The notes under the pieces were generated by a model. It saw only the letters and a program-made list of their open reading frames with translations. It was not told the DNA's origin and ran no database searches. From Closterium sp. NIES-65 (lineage: Eukaryota; Streptophyta; Zygnematophyceae; Desmidiales; Closteriaceae), in contig CANXME010002329.1 of NCBI GenBank assembly GCA_948144175.1, positions 186,001 to 250,000 of the forward strand: DNA of 64,000 bases. The letters are read 5' to 3'. Of the stretch, positions 42,532 to 54,644 are shown in pieces. Every line of letters begins with the position of its first letter. Position 1 is the first letter of the stretch. Both the position numbers and the translations under genes were made by a program.

Positions 42532-45046
42532 TCATCCAGGCACAATATTTGACACAAGCACAGATGTAAAGCTTAGGGAACGAGCTAACACCTTCACAGT
42601 CTTTGGCATTGAATCATATGCCTGGGCAAACGTGGGCTCCATATCCTCGTTATAAGCTGTCCTGTACATCTTGACTTGTACAGGAGCAGCTGAATTCTCT
42701 GCTGCGAAAGAATCAATGGCCAATGACACCGGGTAATCATCCCCGTCTTGATTGGCCACAAACACCGCCAGCTGGCACCGGGCAGCAGAGTAGAAGGCAG
42801 CCACGCAATGATGACACCCCTGCGCAGTGGTAACCTGTAACGGCTTGCTCCCCTTTGGCGCCCCTTGTACAAGCTGCTTCATTACAAAATACTTCTTCGA
42901 ATAGACCACTGAGAAAGGTGGTAGCTCCGCGCTTTTAATCGGGGCCATAGGAATAATAAGAAAGGCCCATGTCCGAGTGTTCCCCACTGCTTGCCAGAAG
43001 ATCCAAGCAGATGCTCCCATGATGTTCACTGATTGGATGACGGTTCTTGCCATGTGCACGGCAATATCAATGTCTGCTCCCCCCTTCATGAACAGAGGCC
43101 CAGCTTCGGTAACCCAAACCTCCTTCTGTAAGCTCTTTCCCACCTCCCGCATTTGTCCAAACATTTGCTCGACATAAACTCTGGGGCTGTAAATTCCTGT
43201 CGAGTTTCCCCTCGGGAATATATACCCATGTACACTAAGATGCCTCAACGGCTGTAGTGATTGCTGCTTCGCAGCACTCCAGAACCGCTTGTAACGAACC
43301 GTGGAGTCCACCAGACTGTCGAATCCTGCTACTCGGGTTACCAGGTTTCGCTTCTTGAGAGCTCGCACGACCAAGGGGATCAGTTTTTGTAATCCATTAG
43401 CGTCGAAATTACAACCCTCCTGTATTCCCCCTTGCTCCCACCATCCCTCCAGCGGCTCGTTAGTCGGACTAATCGCCACGAAAGTAACGTTCCACGCGTC
43501 TCTAAATTTCTGCACTATAGTAGCTAAATAGTCCGCGAATGCCTCGTAATATCTCGGCCGTATGTTGTTGGTGTTCGCGTGGCCGCCTGACACATCCCCG
43601 CTAAGAGTCATCCACCACGGCGGCGAATAAGCCACTGCTTCTACCGAATCAACTCCGCGCGCCAGCGCACCAATCAGCACGCGCCGCTGCCGCCAATCTG
43701 CCGACCAATCGTACGGTCCTGCCGCCTTTGGTTTATACCCGGGCATCGGCCGCGCGTCAAAGGGAGGTCCTAAGGACGTCATTTGAGGCGACCGTGCGGG
43801 ATTGAAGCCCGCTCCAATTAGGTGCCTAACCATATTAAGACCGAGGCCGCGCGTGGGGTGGAATAGAAGGTCTAAGAGGGTGTTGAGATCGGCGGCGGGT
43901 AAGCGACCAATGTAATTCGCGAACCAGCCTAGCGACGTGCCCCAGCCTCGCCAGGTTTGCCCGATTGGCGTGCTTGTGATCGTTACGACTGCAGGCCCTG
44001 TTATGGGGGAAGTTGGGAGGTTAGAATTGGGAGCAGAATATGAGTTGTGAGTCGATTCAAAGCACTGCCAGTGACCGTTTCTACGCATGACCTGTGGTTG
44101 GGAGAGGGTGAAAAGGCGGGTCGGGAATCGAGTTGTAACGACAGTTGAAAACACTTGAGACAGCTCATGAGCCCATACGGTTGAATTCTCACCCTTGCGC
44201 ACTCCGACCTTCCTCTTTCTTGCCATTCTTTGCCCTTTCAAAACGAAGCTGCAAAGATTGGAAGTCTGGGCTCCGTCCCTACAGTCTCCCTTTTTCACTC
44301 TGTTACAGCCACTCCCCCCGGCTATAGTCCCTTCACCCTGCTACAACTCGATCGCAACCTGCCACATTCCGCCTTCCCCCCCCTTGCTACACACCCCCTC
44401 CCGCCTTACCTGCGACGGCGCACACGCGGTAAATCTCCCCCTCCGGTTTCAAAGTGGGGGTCGGGGGACCATCAGACGGGGGGAGAGTAGGCGGCGGAAG
44501 CAGTGGGAGGCGCGGGAGGGGGGGATTGACGGACGGAGAAGGGGGTTTGGGAGGCGGAGGAGGAGAAAGGGGGGGTCTCAGGGGCGGGGAAGGAGGCGGA
44601 GAAAGCGGGGGTTGTGGCGGAGGGCGCGGGGGAGGCGGGGGGCGAGGGGGAGATGGCGGTGGAGGCGGTGGTTTGGGCGGAGGGCTGGGGGGAGGTCTGG
44701 GAGGGGGAGACGGCGGGGGAGGATTCGGGGGCGGAGAAGGAGGCGGAGAAGGCGGAGGGCGTGGGGGAGGACTGGGAGGGGGAGGGGGCCGGGGAGGAGG
44801 AGAAGGGGGACGAGGGGGAGGCGAAAAGGGGGGCGGGGCGGGGCCGGGTCGGCGAACGAAATCAGTGAATCCGGCGGAGAAGGCGACGAAGGACAGCAAC
44901 AGCATCGCCGGAAAGAGCGCCGATTGGCTGCGGTACCCGCGCGTTACACGGCGATGCGCGCCGAGAGGGCCGACGACGACCGCGCATGGCGCAGGCATCT
45001 GCGCGCACGGTGTGATGGACGAGCGAGCGCATGTGACAAGGTGCAC
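42532..45046 (-). CDS. secreted GH30-family glycosidase, endo-beta-1,6-galactanase-like, with Pro-rich stalk (2 exons, ~700 aa)
   Basis: Exon 1 (45046-44410) and exon 2 (43997-42532) join in frame (CAVA/GPAVVTIT) through a GT-AG intron. Exon 1 encodes a signal peptide (hydrophobic ALFPAMLLLSFVAFSAGF) and then about 110 residues of SPPPRPPPSPPP-type extensin-like repeats, likely O-glycosylated. Exon 2 is a TIM-barrel glycosidase with WRGWGTSLGWFAN, SPPWWM, the acid/base Glu in AISPTNEP (about aa 393) and the nucleophile Glu in VWVTEAG (about aa 510), then a C-terminal beta domain. The TNEP...QEGC pattern resembles fungal endo-beta-1,6-galactanases of GH30. A role in trimming arabinogalactan or other galactans in the wall is inferred. 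The Copia element sits 240 bp beyond its stop. The start could also be the second in-frame Met. Confidence 0.82.
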
Positions 45047-46062
45047 CTAGGAAGCCTGAATCTATAGCCGCATTCGCCGGATCAGCGTCAGGAGCTCCGT
45101 GGCATCAGCGTTACTCTCCGACAACTCACCACGCGCACACTGGCATCAAGTGGAACTCCCGTTGGTGGCTGCTAAGGTGAAGCGCGGCACTCTATGACAA
45201 AGCAACATCGACGCAGGCACTGCAAACTAGAAAATATTTTCTGAGCATTCTTCGTTGCGTAATAGGGGGAAAAGAGTTCCCAATCACTAGCGGGAAAGAA
45301 AGTCGTTCCTGACCGCCAGATCGAGCTGGACTGCTGAGCCTGAATTCTTTGAATGTGCGAAAATGCTTCAAGTGCGAAGTGTAGGACTTGCAGGAAACTA
45401 TCGTGAGAAATCTCAGCGGGCCGTATGTGAGGAAGATTTGGTAAATCAAACGCGCTATTTATTCGGTTGCCTGCATCATGCATAGAGGTGGTTGGTACAG
45501 TGGCGCCGACGGTCCTGTCGAGGCGAAGAAGCAACCTGAGAGCACACTAGCTGTCATGCACCTTGTCCGTCTTTTGGATAATACCTCGGCAGTGGACAGC
45601 AGCTTTGTTTGAAGCATAACTGGGCGGAGGAGGGCTATGGATGGATGATGGGGAGAAATTCCATCGAGACCAGCAGCACACAAATACATGTCGAGTGAAA
45701 TCCGCCGGATCGCGGATTTGGGATGGCTGCGCGATGCGATGGTGTCGGTTTCCCGAATTGCAGGGAAAAGCAGGGAGGGATGGACGTGCATGGAGGTACA
45801 GAACCTTAGCGCCAAATGCGGCGAATGTAGAATCCAGAGTCAACTACAGTTCAGCTCTTCCGCGTGTAGGAACTTCTCTAAAATCATCCAAGCCAGTTAA
45901 TCTGAATTCATATACTTCATATTGCAAAAATGTTCGAAGGTTAGGCGCATTATCAGCTTTTCATCGTGTATATTCCCAATCTAGCTATGTTCAATTCAGA
46001 AGAAAATCAACCAGTAAGTAAAACAAATCCCGATGCACAGGGAGATCGGAGAGCCATGATGG
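45047..46062. other. intergenic between GH30 gene start and B55 stop
   Basis: No gene is recognised. It contains the GH30 promoter and B55 3' region. Short open frames on either strand show no motif. Confidence 0.5.
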
Positions 46063-49000
46063 TCAGGCATAATACATGTAGAGGGAGTTGGAGGCGGCAC
46101 AGGCAATGAGGTTGGCCTTGGGATGCCATGCAAGGTGCAACAGCTTTGAAGAAAAGTCATGCTGCATGCCGTTGGGATCCATGGAATCCACCGCTTCTGC
46201 CATAACCACACGGGAGAAATCAGAAAGTTCAAGTGACCGTGGCCGGCCAATAGAAGGACTTGAGAAGGCCAGGTGCACAAGAAGGTATGAAGGGGTTGCA
46301 CGGAATTTGGTGGAGAGCACAAGGCATTGGGAAGTGGCAAGAAGCATGAGGTGGTGCCTGAGTGTGTTATCCCCCACGCACCTCTTCTTGCATCCCTCCT
46401 GCCGCGTGCCCCTGCCCTGCCCCCTCCCTTGGCTGGTGTCTGCACCATGCGCCTGCTCATGCCACCATTTTGAATTCATTCCAACAACACCCCATGCCGC
46501 GACATGATTAAGAATGAACACCATGCCATACAATGTCAACCACCCCCAGACACGTCGTGCCCACATGCCCATGCAAGCACGATACGATCACCCATGCCAG
46601 CAGGATGTGACCACCCATCAATCACACATGCCATACGGCACGTCAGAATGGGTGAGGGGAATGAAGTGATCAACAATGAACATTATTCAAATCAGAGGCC
46701 AGAGACGCAAAGCTTGTATCAAACTGATTTTTTCTTTTTCTTTTTTGTGAAAGTTAGAATGGCCGGATAGCATAGGGAAAGGCGGGAGGGGAGCGGGGGT
46801 GTGGGGGGGGGAGTGGGGCGTGCAGGATAAAGGGGGGAAAGGAGGGGGGGAGAAGCGTGGTGGACAGAGTGGGAGAGAGGGAGGATGGGCGCACCTGTTT
46901 GGTGTTTTAGAGGACTCGAGCAGCGAGGCCTCGTCACTCCCTGGCACCACTCCAAACACCCGAAACAGATTGCTGCAAGCGAGGTGGGCAGGAGAGAGGG
47001 AGAGAGAGAGATGTGCACACGGTAAGGGTGCCAAAGCGGGTAAAACACAAAGAGCTTGACATGAGAGGTCCTGGTCGCATCGCATGTTAGCAGGTTGGTT
47101 CACATCACAAGATGTTTGATGCAGCACGCCAGTGCAGACAGACCAACAGACGCATTCCAGCAGACTTGCATGTACGAGCCTCAACTCACACCTGTACAGG
47201 GATGAGTCTCACCTGTAGGAGCCAGAGGCGCATCGCAACCCGTCCCCGCTGGGTGTGCACTCGAACTTGTCAAATATGCAGTCGTTCTCATACAGGTCGC
47301 ACAGCTGGTGGGGTGAGAGGAGAAAGGTGGGGGGGGAGGGGGGGGGGGGGGGAGGGTGGGAAGGGGGCATGGAGGAGAGGAGGAAAGAGAGGAGGGGTAG
47401 TGAGAACATGCACTCGAACTTGTCAAATATGCAGTCGTTCTTGTACAGGTCACACAGCTGTTGGAGGTGGAGGTGGGGGAGTGGGGGGGGGTTGATGAAG
47501 GAAAGGAGAGGCGGATGGGGGAGACGGGGGGAAGGAAGTGGAAGGGGGTGGCGAGAAGGAATTAGAATGTGCACTCGAACTTGTCAAATATGCAGTCGTT
47601 CTCATACAAGTGGCACAGCTGGTGGGGTGAGAGAAAAAGACCAGGGAATGAGGGGAGTGGGGGAGGAGGACACAGGTGGAGAGCGGGGAGTGGAAAGTGG
47701 GAGGGTCAGGATATGCATTCGAACTTGTACACTATGCAGTCGTTCTCATACAGGTGGGGGTGAAGCAAGAGTGAGGGGGAAAGAGAAGGGGAGTCGGGGG
47801 TGAGGAGGCAGCTGAGTGTGCAGCTGAGCTGAGGAGATGGAAATGGGGAAATGGATTGAGGTGGGAATGCTGAACGGCAGTAGAACGGGCAGTATAGCCC
47901 TACAGAAACTATGAAGGCAGGACCCCCAGGGGAGGCGAGGGGGGGGGAGGGCAGTGAATGCGAAGTGGACAAAAAGGGAACGTAAAGTGTGAAGGCAGGG
48001 TGGATGGCATGGTAAGGAGAAGGGGACAGCAGAATGACTGAGGGATAGAAGGCAGGGTGGATGGCATGGTAAGGAGAAGGGGACAGCAGAATGACTGAGG
48101 GATGGTAAGGAGAAGGGGACAGCAGAATGACTGAGGGATAGAAGGCAGGGTGGATGGCATGGTAAGGAGAAGGGGACAGCAGAATGACTGAGGGATAGAA
48201 GGCAGGTGGTAAGGTGGGGTGGTCACCTTGGGTCGCAGGAACTCGTGCACTTTGAACGTTCCCAGCGGTTGCGCTTCCATGTGAATGTCCCACAGCTGCC
48301 ACGCCCAGGGAGCGAATAAGGGGTGGGGGGTTGGGCGGGTGAGTGGAAGATGAAGGAATGGAAACAGGGAAGCACTTGAGGCGGCTCAAAGCACAAGGAA
48401 CATCTGTCGGGATCCATGCTGATTCTTCTCCAACAAACAAGGACCATTTGAAAGTTGGAACCAAAGAACCAGTTCTGTGTGCCATTCTTCTTCTCGTCTG
48501 GTGGTTGACTACATGCCATGCCACACCGTACTCACCATACACATTGCTTTTCAAGCCGTACCTTGACGGTCATGTAGTCGCGGCTGAAGATGTAGCGGCC
48601 GTCGTTGGAGAACTTGACATCGCTGATGGATGCGATGATCTCCGAGAAGAATGACTGGCACTACTGCCTGCCTTTCTTCGTGGCGCACCAACTTCACCCA
48701 TTACTGCCTTGACAAAGCACTGCTGGACAAGTGCACGCACCTTGACGGTCATGTAGTCGCGACTAAAGATGTAGCGGCCGTCATTGGAGAACTTGACATC
48801 GCTGATGGATGCGATGATTTCCGAGAAGAAAGAGCGGTTGCCGGGGGGTTCCTGCTCCTCGAAGCTGTTTGGAGCGCAAGCAACGAGAGGGAGGGGCGTG
48901 GATGGAAAGATGCGAGACAGGTGCGAGGTGGAGAACTTGACATCGCTGATGGATGCGACGATCTCCGAGAAGAAGGAGCGGTTGCCGGGGGCTCCTGCTC

Positions 49001-52000
49001 CTTGAAGCTGCGAGAGAGGGAGCGCCATGGATTAGCAAAGTGAGGATGACTCGAGAAACACAAGGAATCTGTCACGTGCTTTTAAGCTCCTACTCCTCCA
49101 ACCGCAGTGCGAGACTGTCACAGACGGACATGCATGCCATCAAGCTCGCAGCTTGGTTGAAGTGTTGGTCGCAGAGGGCGGACTGGCGCATGTCATTTGG
49201 TGAGGCGGATGGTGGCAGCGCATGTCACTAGGTACATGGCACAGAGCACACCTTACCAGCAGTGTGCGCATTTCAAGCAACACTAACTCGCAACAACAAG
49301 GCTCACAGCTTGGAGTGTTGGTCGCAGAGGGCGGACTGGCGCATGTCAATGAGGCGGATGGTGCCCTTGGACGTGGAGTAGGCGAGCGAGTGGCAGTGCG
49401 ATGGGTGGAACTCCGCACACGTTATCACCTCTGGTTGAGTTTGTGGGAGAATAAGGGGAGAAGGGGCGCATGGGGGAGTTGAGAGGGGTTGTAGGAGCAG
49501 GAAGAGCAAGCGGGTGGGGTGTGTCGCGGGGAGGGGGGAAGGGAGGGCAGAGGGGGGCGAGGAGCAGGGAGAGTGGGGGGTGGAGACGGGTGACAGGAGG
49601 GAGACAGGAGAGGGGAGTGGAACGGGGTTGGGGACACGGCCATTGAGGAAAAGGAGGGGCAGTGACATAGACTTGCGCCACTTGAGATGCATACAGTTTA
49701 TGAGATCCCACTTGCACCACATCACACCACAACACCCACCTGTGAGGTCCACCCACCACGTTGCAGCTCTGCGCGTTGCAAAGCTGTGCATGCTCACGTT
49801 GCATCTATACTTGTAAGGATCTACCCGCACCAAACCCCCCACCTGTGAGGTCCTCCATGTTAGCGGGCTTGATGATATCCACCACGTTGCAGCTCTGCGT
49901 GCTGCAAAGCCATGCATGCACTCTCATACACTTGTACCTACAACGCACCACGCCAGCCATCACCCACCTGTGAGGTCCTCCATGTTAGCGGGTTTGATGT
50001 CCACCACATTGAAGCTCTGCGAGTTGTTCTCCAGGTTCCACAGGTTCACCCTCAGGTCGTCCGCTGATATGAACGTCTCCCGGTCGCTGCAGGGGGCAAA
50101 GAGAGAGGGCAGGGGAGAGAGGGAGGGAGCGGGGGGAAGGGACGGAGCGGACAAAAGGAGAACGGGAAGGGGAGGAGGGGTGAGAGGGGTTTGAGAGAAA
50201 GACGGGGGAGGGAGGGAAAAGGGATACGAAAGGGCAATGTTTTGAGAGGGGTTGTGAGGGGGAAGTGGGGAAAGGGAATGTGATGGAGGCTTGTCAACGG
50301 GCCTCTAGGCTCCACGGGTTAGCCTGTAGTCGCTGCGGTGGCGGCGAAAGGGGTGGGGGAAAACGAGTGGAGGGGTGTGGCCCGGCGGGTGGGTCGGTGG
50401 GTGGGTGAGTGAGTGGGTGGGTGAAACGGGTGGGCAGCGAAACGAGAAAAAGAGCAGCGCCTGCGAGGGGTAACAACTCACACAGCCCAGGCTACTGCAA
50501 GTAAGCAGTAATAGCAGCAGCAGCTGACTGAGTTGCTGCACGAACAGACAGGTAACCTGTTGCAGCAGCAGCGATGCACACACCTGTTGCAGATGGAATT
50601 TATGTGGTAGGCGTGCTTTGAGACAACGAAACCCAGACTATTGATATTCAGAGCGAAAAAATCCTCCTTCTAAGCCCGAAAAACCGCGCACCTGTTGCAG
50701 GAGATGGAGTTTATGTGGTAGGCGTGCGCGTTGGAGAAGACACGGCGGCACCGCGCCACCAGCGTGGTCTCGTTAGTTGACACCTGGTGGGGGAAAGGGG
50801 GAGAGAACGACGGTGGGGGAGAGAACGACGGGAGGGAAGACAGGGTGCGGGTAGGGGCACGGTGGGAGGAAGGAGTGAGCAGGATGGGAGGGAGGAGAGG
50901 GCAAGTTGGGAGGGAGGAGAGGGCAAGTTGGGAGGGAGGAGAGGGCAAGTTGGGAGGGAGGAGAGGGCAAGTTGGGAGGGAGGAGAGGGCAAGTTGGGAG
51001 GGAGGAGAGGGGAAGTTGGGAGGGAGGAGAGGGCAAGTTGGGAGGGAGGAGAGGGCAAGTTGGGAGGGAGGAGAGGGCAAGTTGGGAGGGAGGAGAGGGC
51101 AAGTTGGGAGGGAGGGCACGATGGGATGGAGGACGGGGTGGGGGGGTGGTTCGAGATGGGCTGGAGGGCAAGGTGGGGAGGAGGGGGAGAGCATGGTGGG
51201 GGGGAGGATACAATGGGAAGGAGAGCACGGTGGGGGGAAGAGAAAGGTGGGAGGAGAACAAGAATGTGATATGTGCGAAGAAGATAGGAGTGGAGCAATG
51301 AAGCCCAACTGACTTCAAACAGTGCTGACTGTAACGTGCTGGCTGCAACGACAACACACGCTCAGGACGCACGGCGCAGGGCATGCAGCACTCACCACAG
51401 CAGGGAGGCGCAGTTGAGGAAACCCTCCAGGAGGGAAATCCAGCTCCATGCCCTCGCCCACACCGTTCAGCACCGCTCCAGCGCCAGCAGCCACCGCTCT
51501 GGCCGTAGCCGACGCAGCAGACAGCGACCCAGGGCGCGGGAGGTACCGCGGGTTGATCTGTGGCCCGCCAGGCACTGACACAGGGGGCGTGGGGAGCGCA
51601 TCTGCTGCTGCTGGGTCGGCTGGCGCGTTGGCGGAGGCGAGGTAGTCGGCGGCTGTGCGGGGCGGGCAGTTGAACTGCGAGACGGCCTTGACGCGGCGCT
51701 CCGTGACGCGCCAGAGCTTGATGGTCTTGTCATTGGTGGAGAGCACGTACAGCGCGCCCTGGGAGGAGTTCACCCACCGGATCTTGTTTATCTTCTCCTC
51801 TATCTCCAGCGATTTCAGGTAGTCGAACTGGCAGGGAGGGGAGGAGGGGAGAAGAGGGGAGGAGGAAAGGAGGGGGAGGGGAGGGACGAGGGGAGGGGGG
51901 GAGGGGAAGAGGGGAGGGGGTGGGGGAAGAGGGGAGGCGAGGGATGGAAGAAAAGCTGGGTGACGCGCCAGAGCTTGATGGTCTTGTCGTTGGTGGATAG

Positions 52001-54644
52001 CAGGTACAGAGCGCCCTGCGACGAGTTCACCCACCGGATCTTGTTGATCTTCTCCTCTATCTCCAGCGACTTGAGGTAGTCGAACTGGAGGGGAGGGAGA
52101 GACGGAAAGAGAGGGATAGTTCTTTTAGCGTTCTCAGAATGAGGACCTCCCTAGGGACGAGTTCACCCACTGGATCTTGTTGATCTTCTCCTCGATTTCC
52201 AGCGACTTGAGGTAGTCAAACAGGTGCGAAAGGGGGACGGAGAGAGAGGTGCAGAGGGAGCGATGGGAGAGAGAGAGAGGAAAGATGGGAGGGGTTGGAA
52301 GTGGAGAGGAGCGAGAGGGGTGAAGTGCGGTCAGGAGAAGTATAATGGCACGTTGGGGTGCCCGACTGGGGAGCGTTTACCTCCTCCTCTCTATCTCTAG
52401 CAGCTTGAGCTAAGGTGGACCTATCACCAGCGCACAGCATTGCAAGCTTCACGCGTGTAACTAGTGGCTCGAAAACTCAGGGGCGCTCGTGATGATCGGC
52501 TGATAAAAGTGTTCATCCAGCATTTCGTGCCACATAGTTGGCTGTTCCATGCCTATAGATCCCCTTCCTGATCCTTTTCCAGGCCCCATCCTGCATACAG
52601 CAGCCGTACCTCGGGCTTGTTGCTCTGCAAGTCCGAGCATCAGCATCAGCGGTACTCGATCTGCTGGCGCGCTGCATACCAACCCGCCAAAGACGCGACT
52701 TACACCCTCACCCCCTGCATCCGTGCCCGTTCCCCCGTCCCACTCCCGCACATCCCGCCCTAGCGATAGCTCCGGCTCGCAGCTCTGCATCTGAGTGGAT
52801 TGGCTTTTCTCAATCTGCAGGTTAGGCTACCACCCTAGCAGCTACCAAGCGCGTCCCATTCCATCCAACTCTCCGCACCCACCTCCCTGCTCCCCTACTG
52901 CACACGGCTGCCGTGCCTCCCACTCCCGCATATGGCGCCAAGCCGTACCTCAGTCTCGTGGCTCTGGAACTCGGTGGAGTAGCGGTTGTCGATCTGCTGG
53001 GTAGGCTACCCGTCCAACAGCTTGACCAGCAGATGCAGGCTACCAAAAGAGAGCGATTCACACAAGCACCCTCCCTCCCTATCTGTGCACATTCCCCTGT
53101 CCTCCCATACAGAAGCCACGCACCTCGGGCTCGTGGCTCTGGAACTCGGTGGAGTAGCGGTAGTCGATCTGCTGGTGCGCAGCGGGGGGGTAGTCGCTCG
53201 CTTCCATCTCCCGCCGACCCCGCGCCTGATGGCACCCATGGGACGCGCGCATGGGAAGGGATGGGATACGGTGGGAAGGCGTGAGCAGTCGTGAAAGGGA
53301 GTGAACAAGAGTGAGTAGGAGTGAGTAGAGGTGAGCAAGGGAAGAGTGGATACGACGACTAATAAGGCGTCTTCATTGCGTCTCATTGCGTCTCCGCGTG
53401 CATTAATCCCTTTTTTTATTCTTATTTCTTTCATGACAAGCGGAAATATCAATGGGTGAGGACGCAGCATACAGACGAAAGCGCTGAAAAGCAGCGGGTG
53501 TGTTCTGGTTTAAAGTGGATAGTAAGGTCGACGCTATTACTGATCATTTAGGATCATGCTGAATAAATCCATGCAGGTCAATGTGGACTCAAGCCACGCC
53601 GCTTAAAGCTTGACGTCGTGCAGAGACGCAGCATACAGACGACACATCATGCAAATAGTACCGACGTCATGCCATTCCGGAAATAATGCGGGCTTCGAAA
53701 ATAGGGACTCACGTCGCGCAGGTCAATGCGGTCAAACAGCACCACTCGCCCGCCTCTGTCGCCCGTCGCCAGGTGCTCGCCGCTACGATCGAACTCAATC
53801 GCCGATATAATGTCCACTGCACCGAACCACAGAACCGCACGGAACCGCACACCACGACAGATAAATGAGTTTAGTGCACGGAAAGTTTTCGAAAGACCTG
53901 CCCTTCATCACAATGTCAGCAATCTTGTTAAGATCAGGAAGACTATCGACTAGGGATGAGAGAGTGTGTAATCGAAATAGCGGCTTCAGGCCGTTAGTGA
54001 AAATAGACTGGTCGACTAGCGTTGACATGAACACTTCAAAAACTAGGAAATTATGGTTTGCACTGTATGAAGTTTGCATTTGACATTCAGTCTTGCGATC
54101 GCTGCGAATGCCATCGTTGTCAGAACCGCACATTCCGCCATCTAATGTCTACATCGGACGATTTTCCACGCGCCTTGAAAATCAGCCGTTTCTACGATTG
54201 TTACAGTTGTCAGCACTGCGCATTCCGCTGCTAATGCGTAAATCAACCCATTAAGTGTCGCCAACGGTGGGAAGGACGTAACGTGCCATTAACGCTATAG
54301 CGCTCCAAGCTCGAAGTCAGCCGAGCAATGCGACTAACGGTTTGCTATTCCATGGCATTCTGGCTTCGCGACATGAGAGCAGCGACCCCGATTCGTAAAA
54401 CAAAATACACGGATAATATCGCCAGAATATGTGCTAAGGACGTATTTCAACGAGCTTCTCTGCACCGTTAACTGCGTATCCTATAAACCAAATCTGTAAG
54501 GTCTAGTAAGTCCTCCAACTCACCATCCTGAACTTCCTCTCCAGCAGCCCGTTCGCCGAAAACCTGACCGAATTTCCATTCAAGCGGAGGAGGCGCTGGT
54601 GATGCGGCCGCCTCTCCGGCAACCTCCGCTTCGCCGGTCGACAT
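46063..54644 (-). CDS. PP2A regulatory subunit B55, plant ATB type (12 exons, ~550 aa)
   Basis: Exons 54644-54524, 53816-53713, 53225-53124, 51827-51396, 50783-50692, 50086-49968, 49430-49307, 48864-48741, 48295-48227, 47304-47213, 46972-46895 and 46258-46063 chain in frame. This is the seven-blade WD40 B55 subunit that gives PP2A its substrate choice. Family blocks in order are [60 protein letters not shown], [94 protein letters not shown] and [20 protein letters not shown], ending SLYMYYA as in land plants. Exon 4 adds an Ala/Pro-rich insert before FPQLRLP. The start Met (54644) gives the short acidic N terminus of the family; an in-frame upstream ATG lies at 54689. Confidence 0.95.
47404..47758 (-). 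repeat. three extra copies of B55 exon 10 start
   Basis: The real exon (47304) begins [16 protein letters not shown]. Copies upstream in the same intron read [16 protein letters not shown] (47455-47405), [16 protein letters not shown] (47619-47570) and [14 protein letters not shown] (about 47754-47712). Acceptors CCCACCAG or similar remain on the first two. Each copy carries about 50 bases of exon and G-rich spacer; none has the SGSYR end or donor. Confidence 0.92.
47990..48215. repeat. tandem repeat, units of about 57-77 bp
   Basis: GGTAAGGAGAAGGGGACAGC and AGAATGACTGAGGGATAGAA GGCAGG-type blocks recur about four times in the B55 intron between exons 9 and 10, with unit-length variation from loss of the GATGGCAT block. 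Confidence 0.85.
48562..48660 (-). repeat. downstream duplicate of B55 exon 8
   Basis: [20 protein letters not shown] through SRDYMTVKV is repeated in full for the 3' three-quarters of the exon, ending with GTCAAG/GTACGG, a usable donor. It starts within CATTCTTCTCGGAG and lacks the [11 protein letters not shown] start. The real exon is 48864-48741. Confidence 0.88.
48925..49012 (-). repeat. upstream duplicate of B55 exon 8
   Basis: CAG/GAGCAGGAGCC... reads [20 protein letters not shown] then DVKFS before diverging into GCACCTG. It covers the 5' two-thirds of the exon and ends near an acceptor-like CTTCAAGGAG. Confidence 0.85.
49145..49225 (-). repeat. downstream duplicate of B55 exon 7 3' end
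   Basis: TCCGCCTCACCAAATGACAT then GCGCCAGTCCGCCCTCTGCG and ACCAACACTTCAACC match the [17 protein letters not shown] end of exon 7, with a small insertion that breaks frame. Confidence 0.8.
49735..49905 (-). repeat. two partial duplicates of B55 exon 6 3' end
   Basis: [13 protein letters not shown] followed by AG/GTGGG is repeated downstream of exon 6 at about 49892-49846, with one inserted codon, and as a shorter remnant at 49760-49738. Both keep the ACCTCACAG/GTGGG donor. Confidence 0.82.
50580..50625 (-). repeat. partial duplicate of B55 exon 5 3' end
   Basis: AAAGCACGCCTACCACATAA then ATTCCATCTGCAACAG/GTGTG copies the [10 protein letters not shown] end of exon 5 with a 3-base deletion and an intact donor. 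Confidence 0.8.
50895..51116. repeat. 22-bp minisatellite, about 10 copies
   Basis: GAGGGCAAGTTGGGAGGGAG followed by GA is repeated nearly perfectly in the B55 intron between exons 4 and 5, with one C-to-G variant. Confidence 0.95.
51950..52445 (-). repeat. three upstream copies of B55 exon 4 start, decreasing in quality
   Basis: The real exon starts at 51827. Copy 1 (about 52088-51955) reads [34 protein letters not shown] and onward to LWRVTQ, 44 codons in frame. Copy 2 (about 52220-52145) reads [22 protein letters not shown]. Copy 3 (about 52410-52370) is a remnant ([15 protein letters not shown]). The gradient suggests repeated rounds of duplication with decay away from the gene. Confidence 0.88.
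52610..53012 (-). repeat. two downstream duplicates of B55 exon 3 3' end
   Basis: [22 protein letters not shown] (real, ending 53124) is followed by [23 protein letters not shown] at about 53005-52952. A damaged copy (QQIEYR then frame loss, ..NKPE/GTACGG) lies at about 52673-52612. Donors are preserved. Confidence 0.88.

Noticed and set aside
44454..45050. Gly-rich open frame on the plus strand opposite the GH30 stalk
   Set aside because: Antisense of the proline-rich repeats. The minus strand has a signal peptide and an in-frame splice to the catalytic domain.
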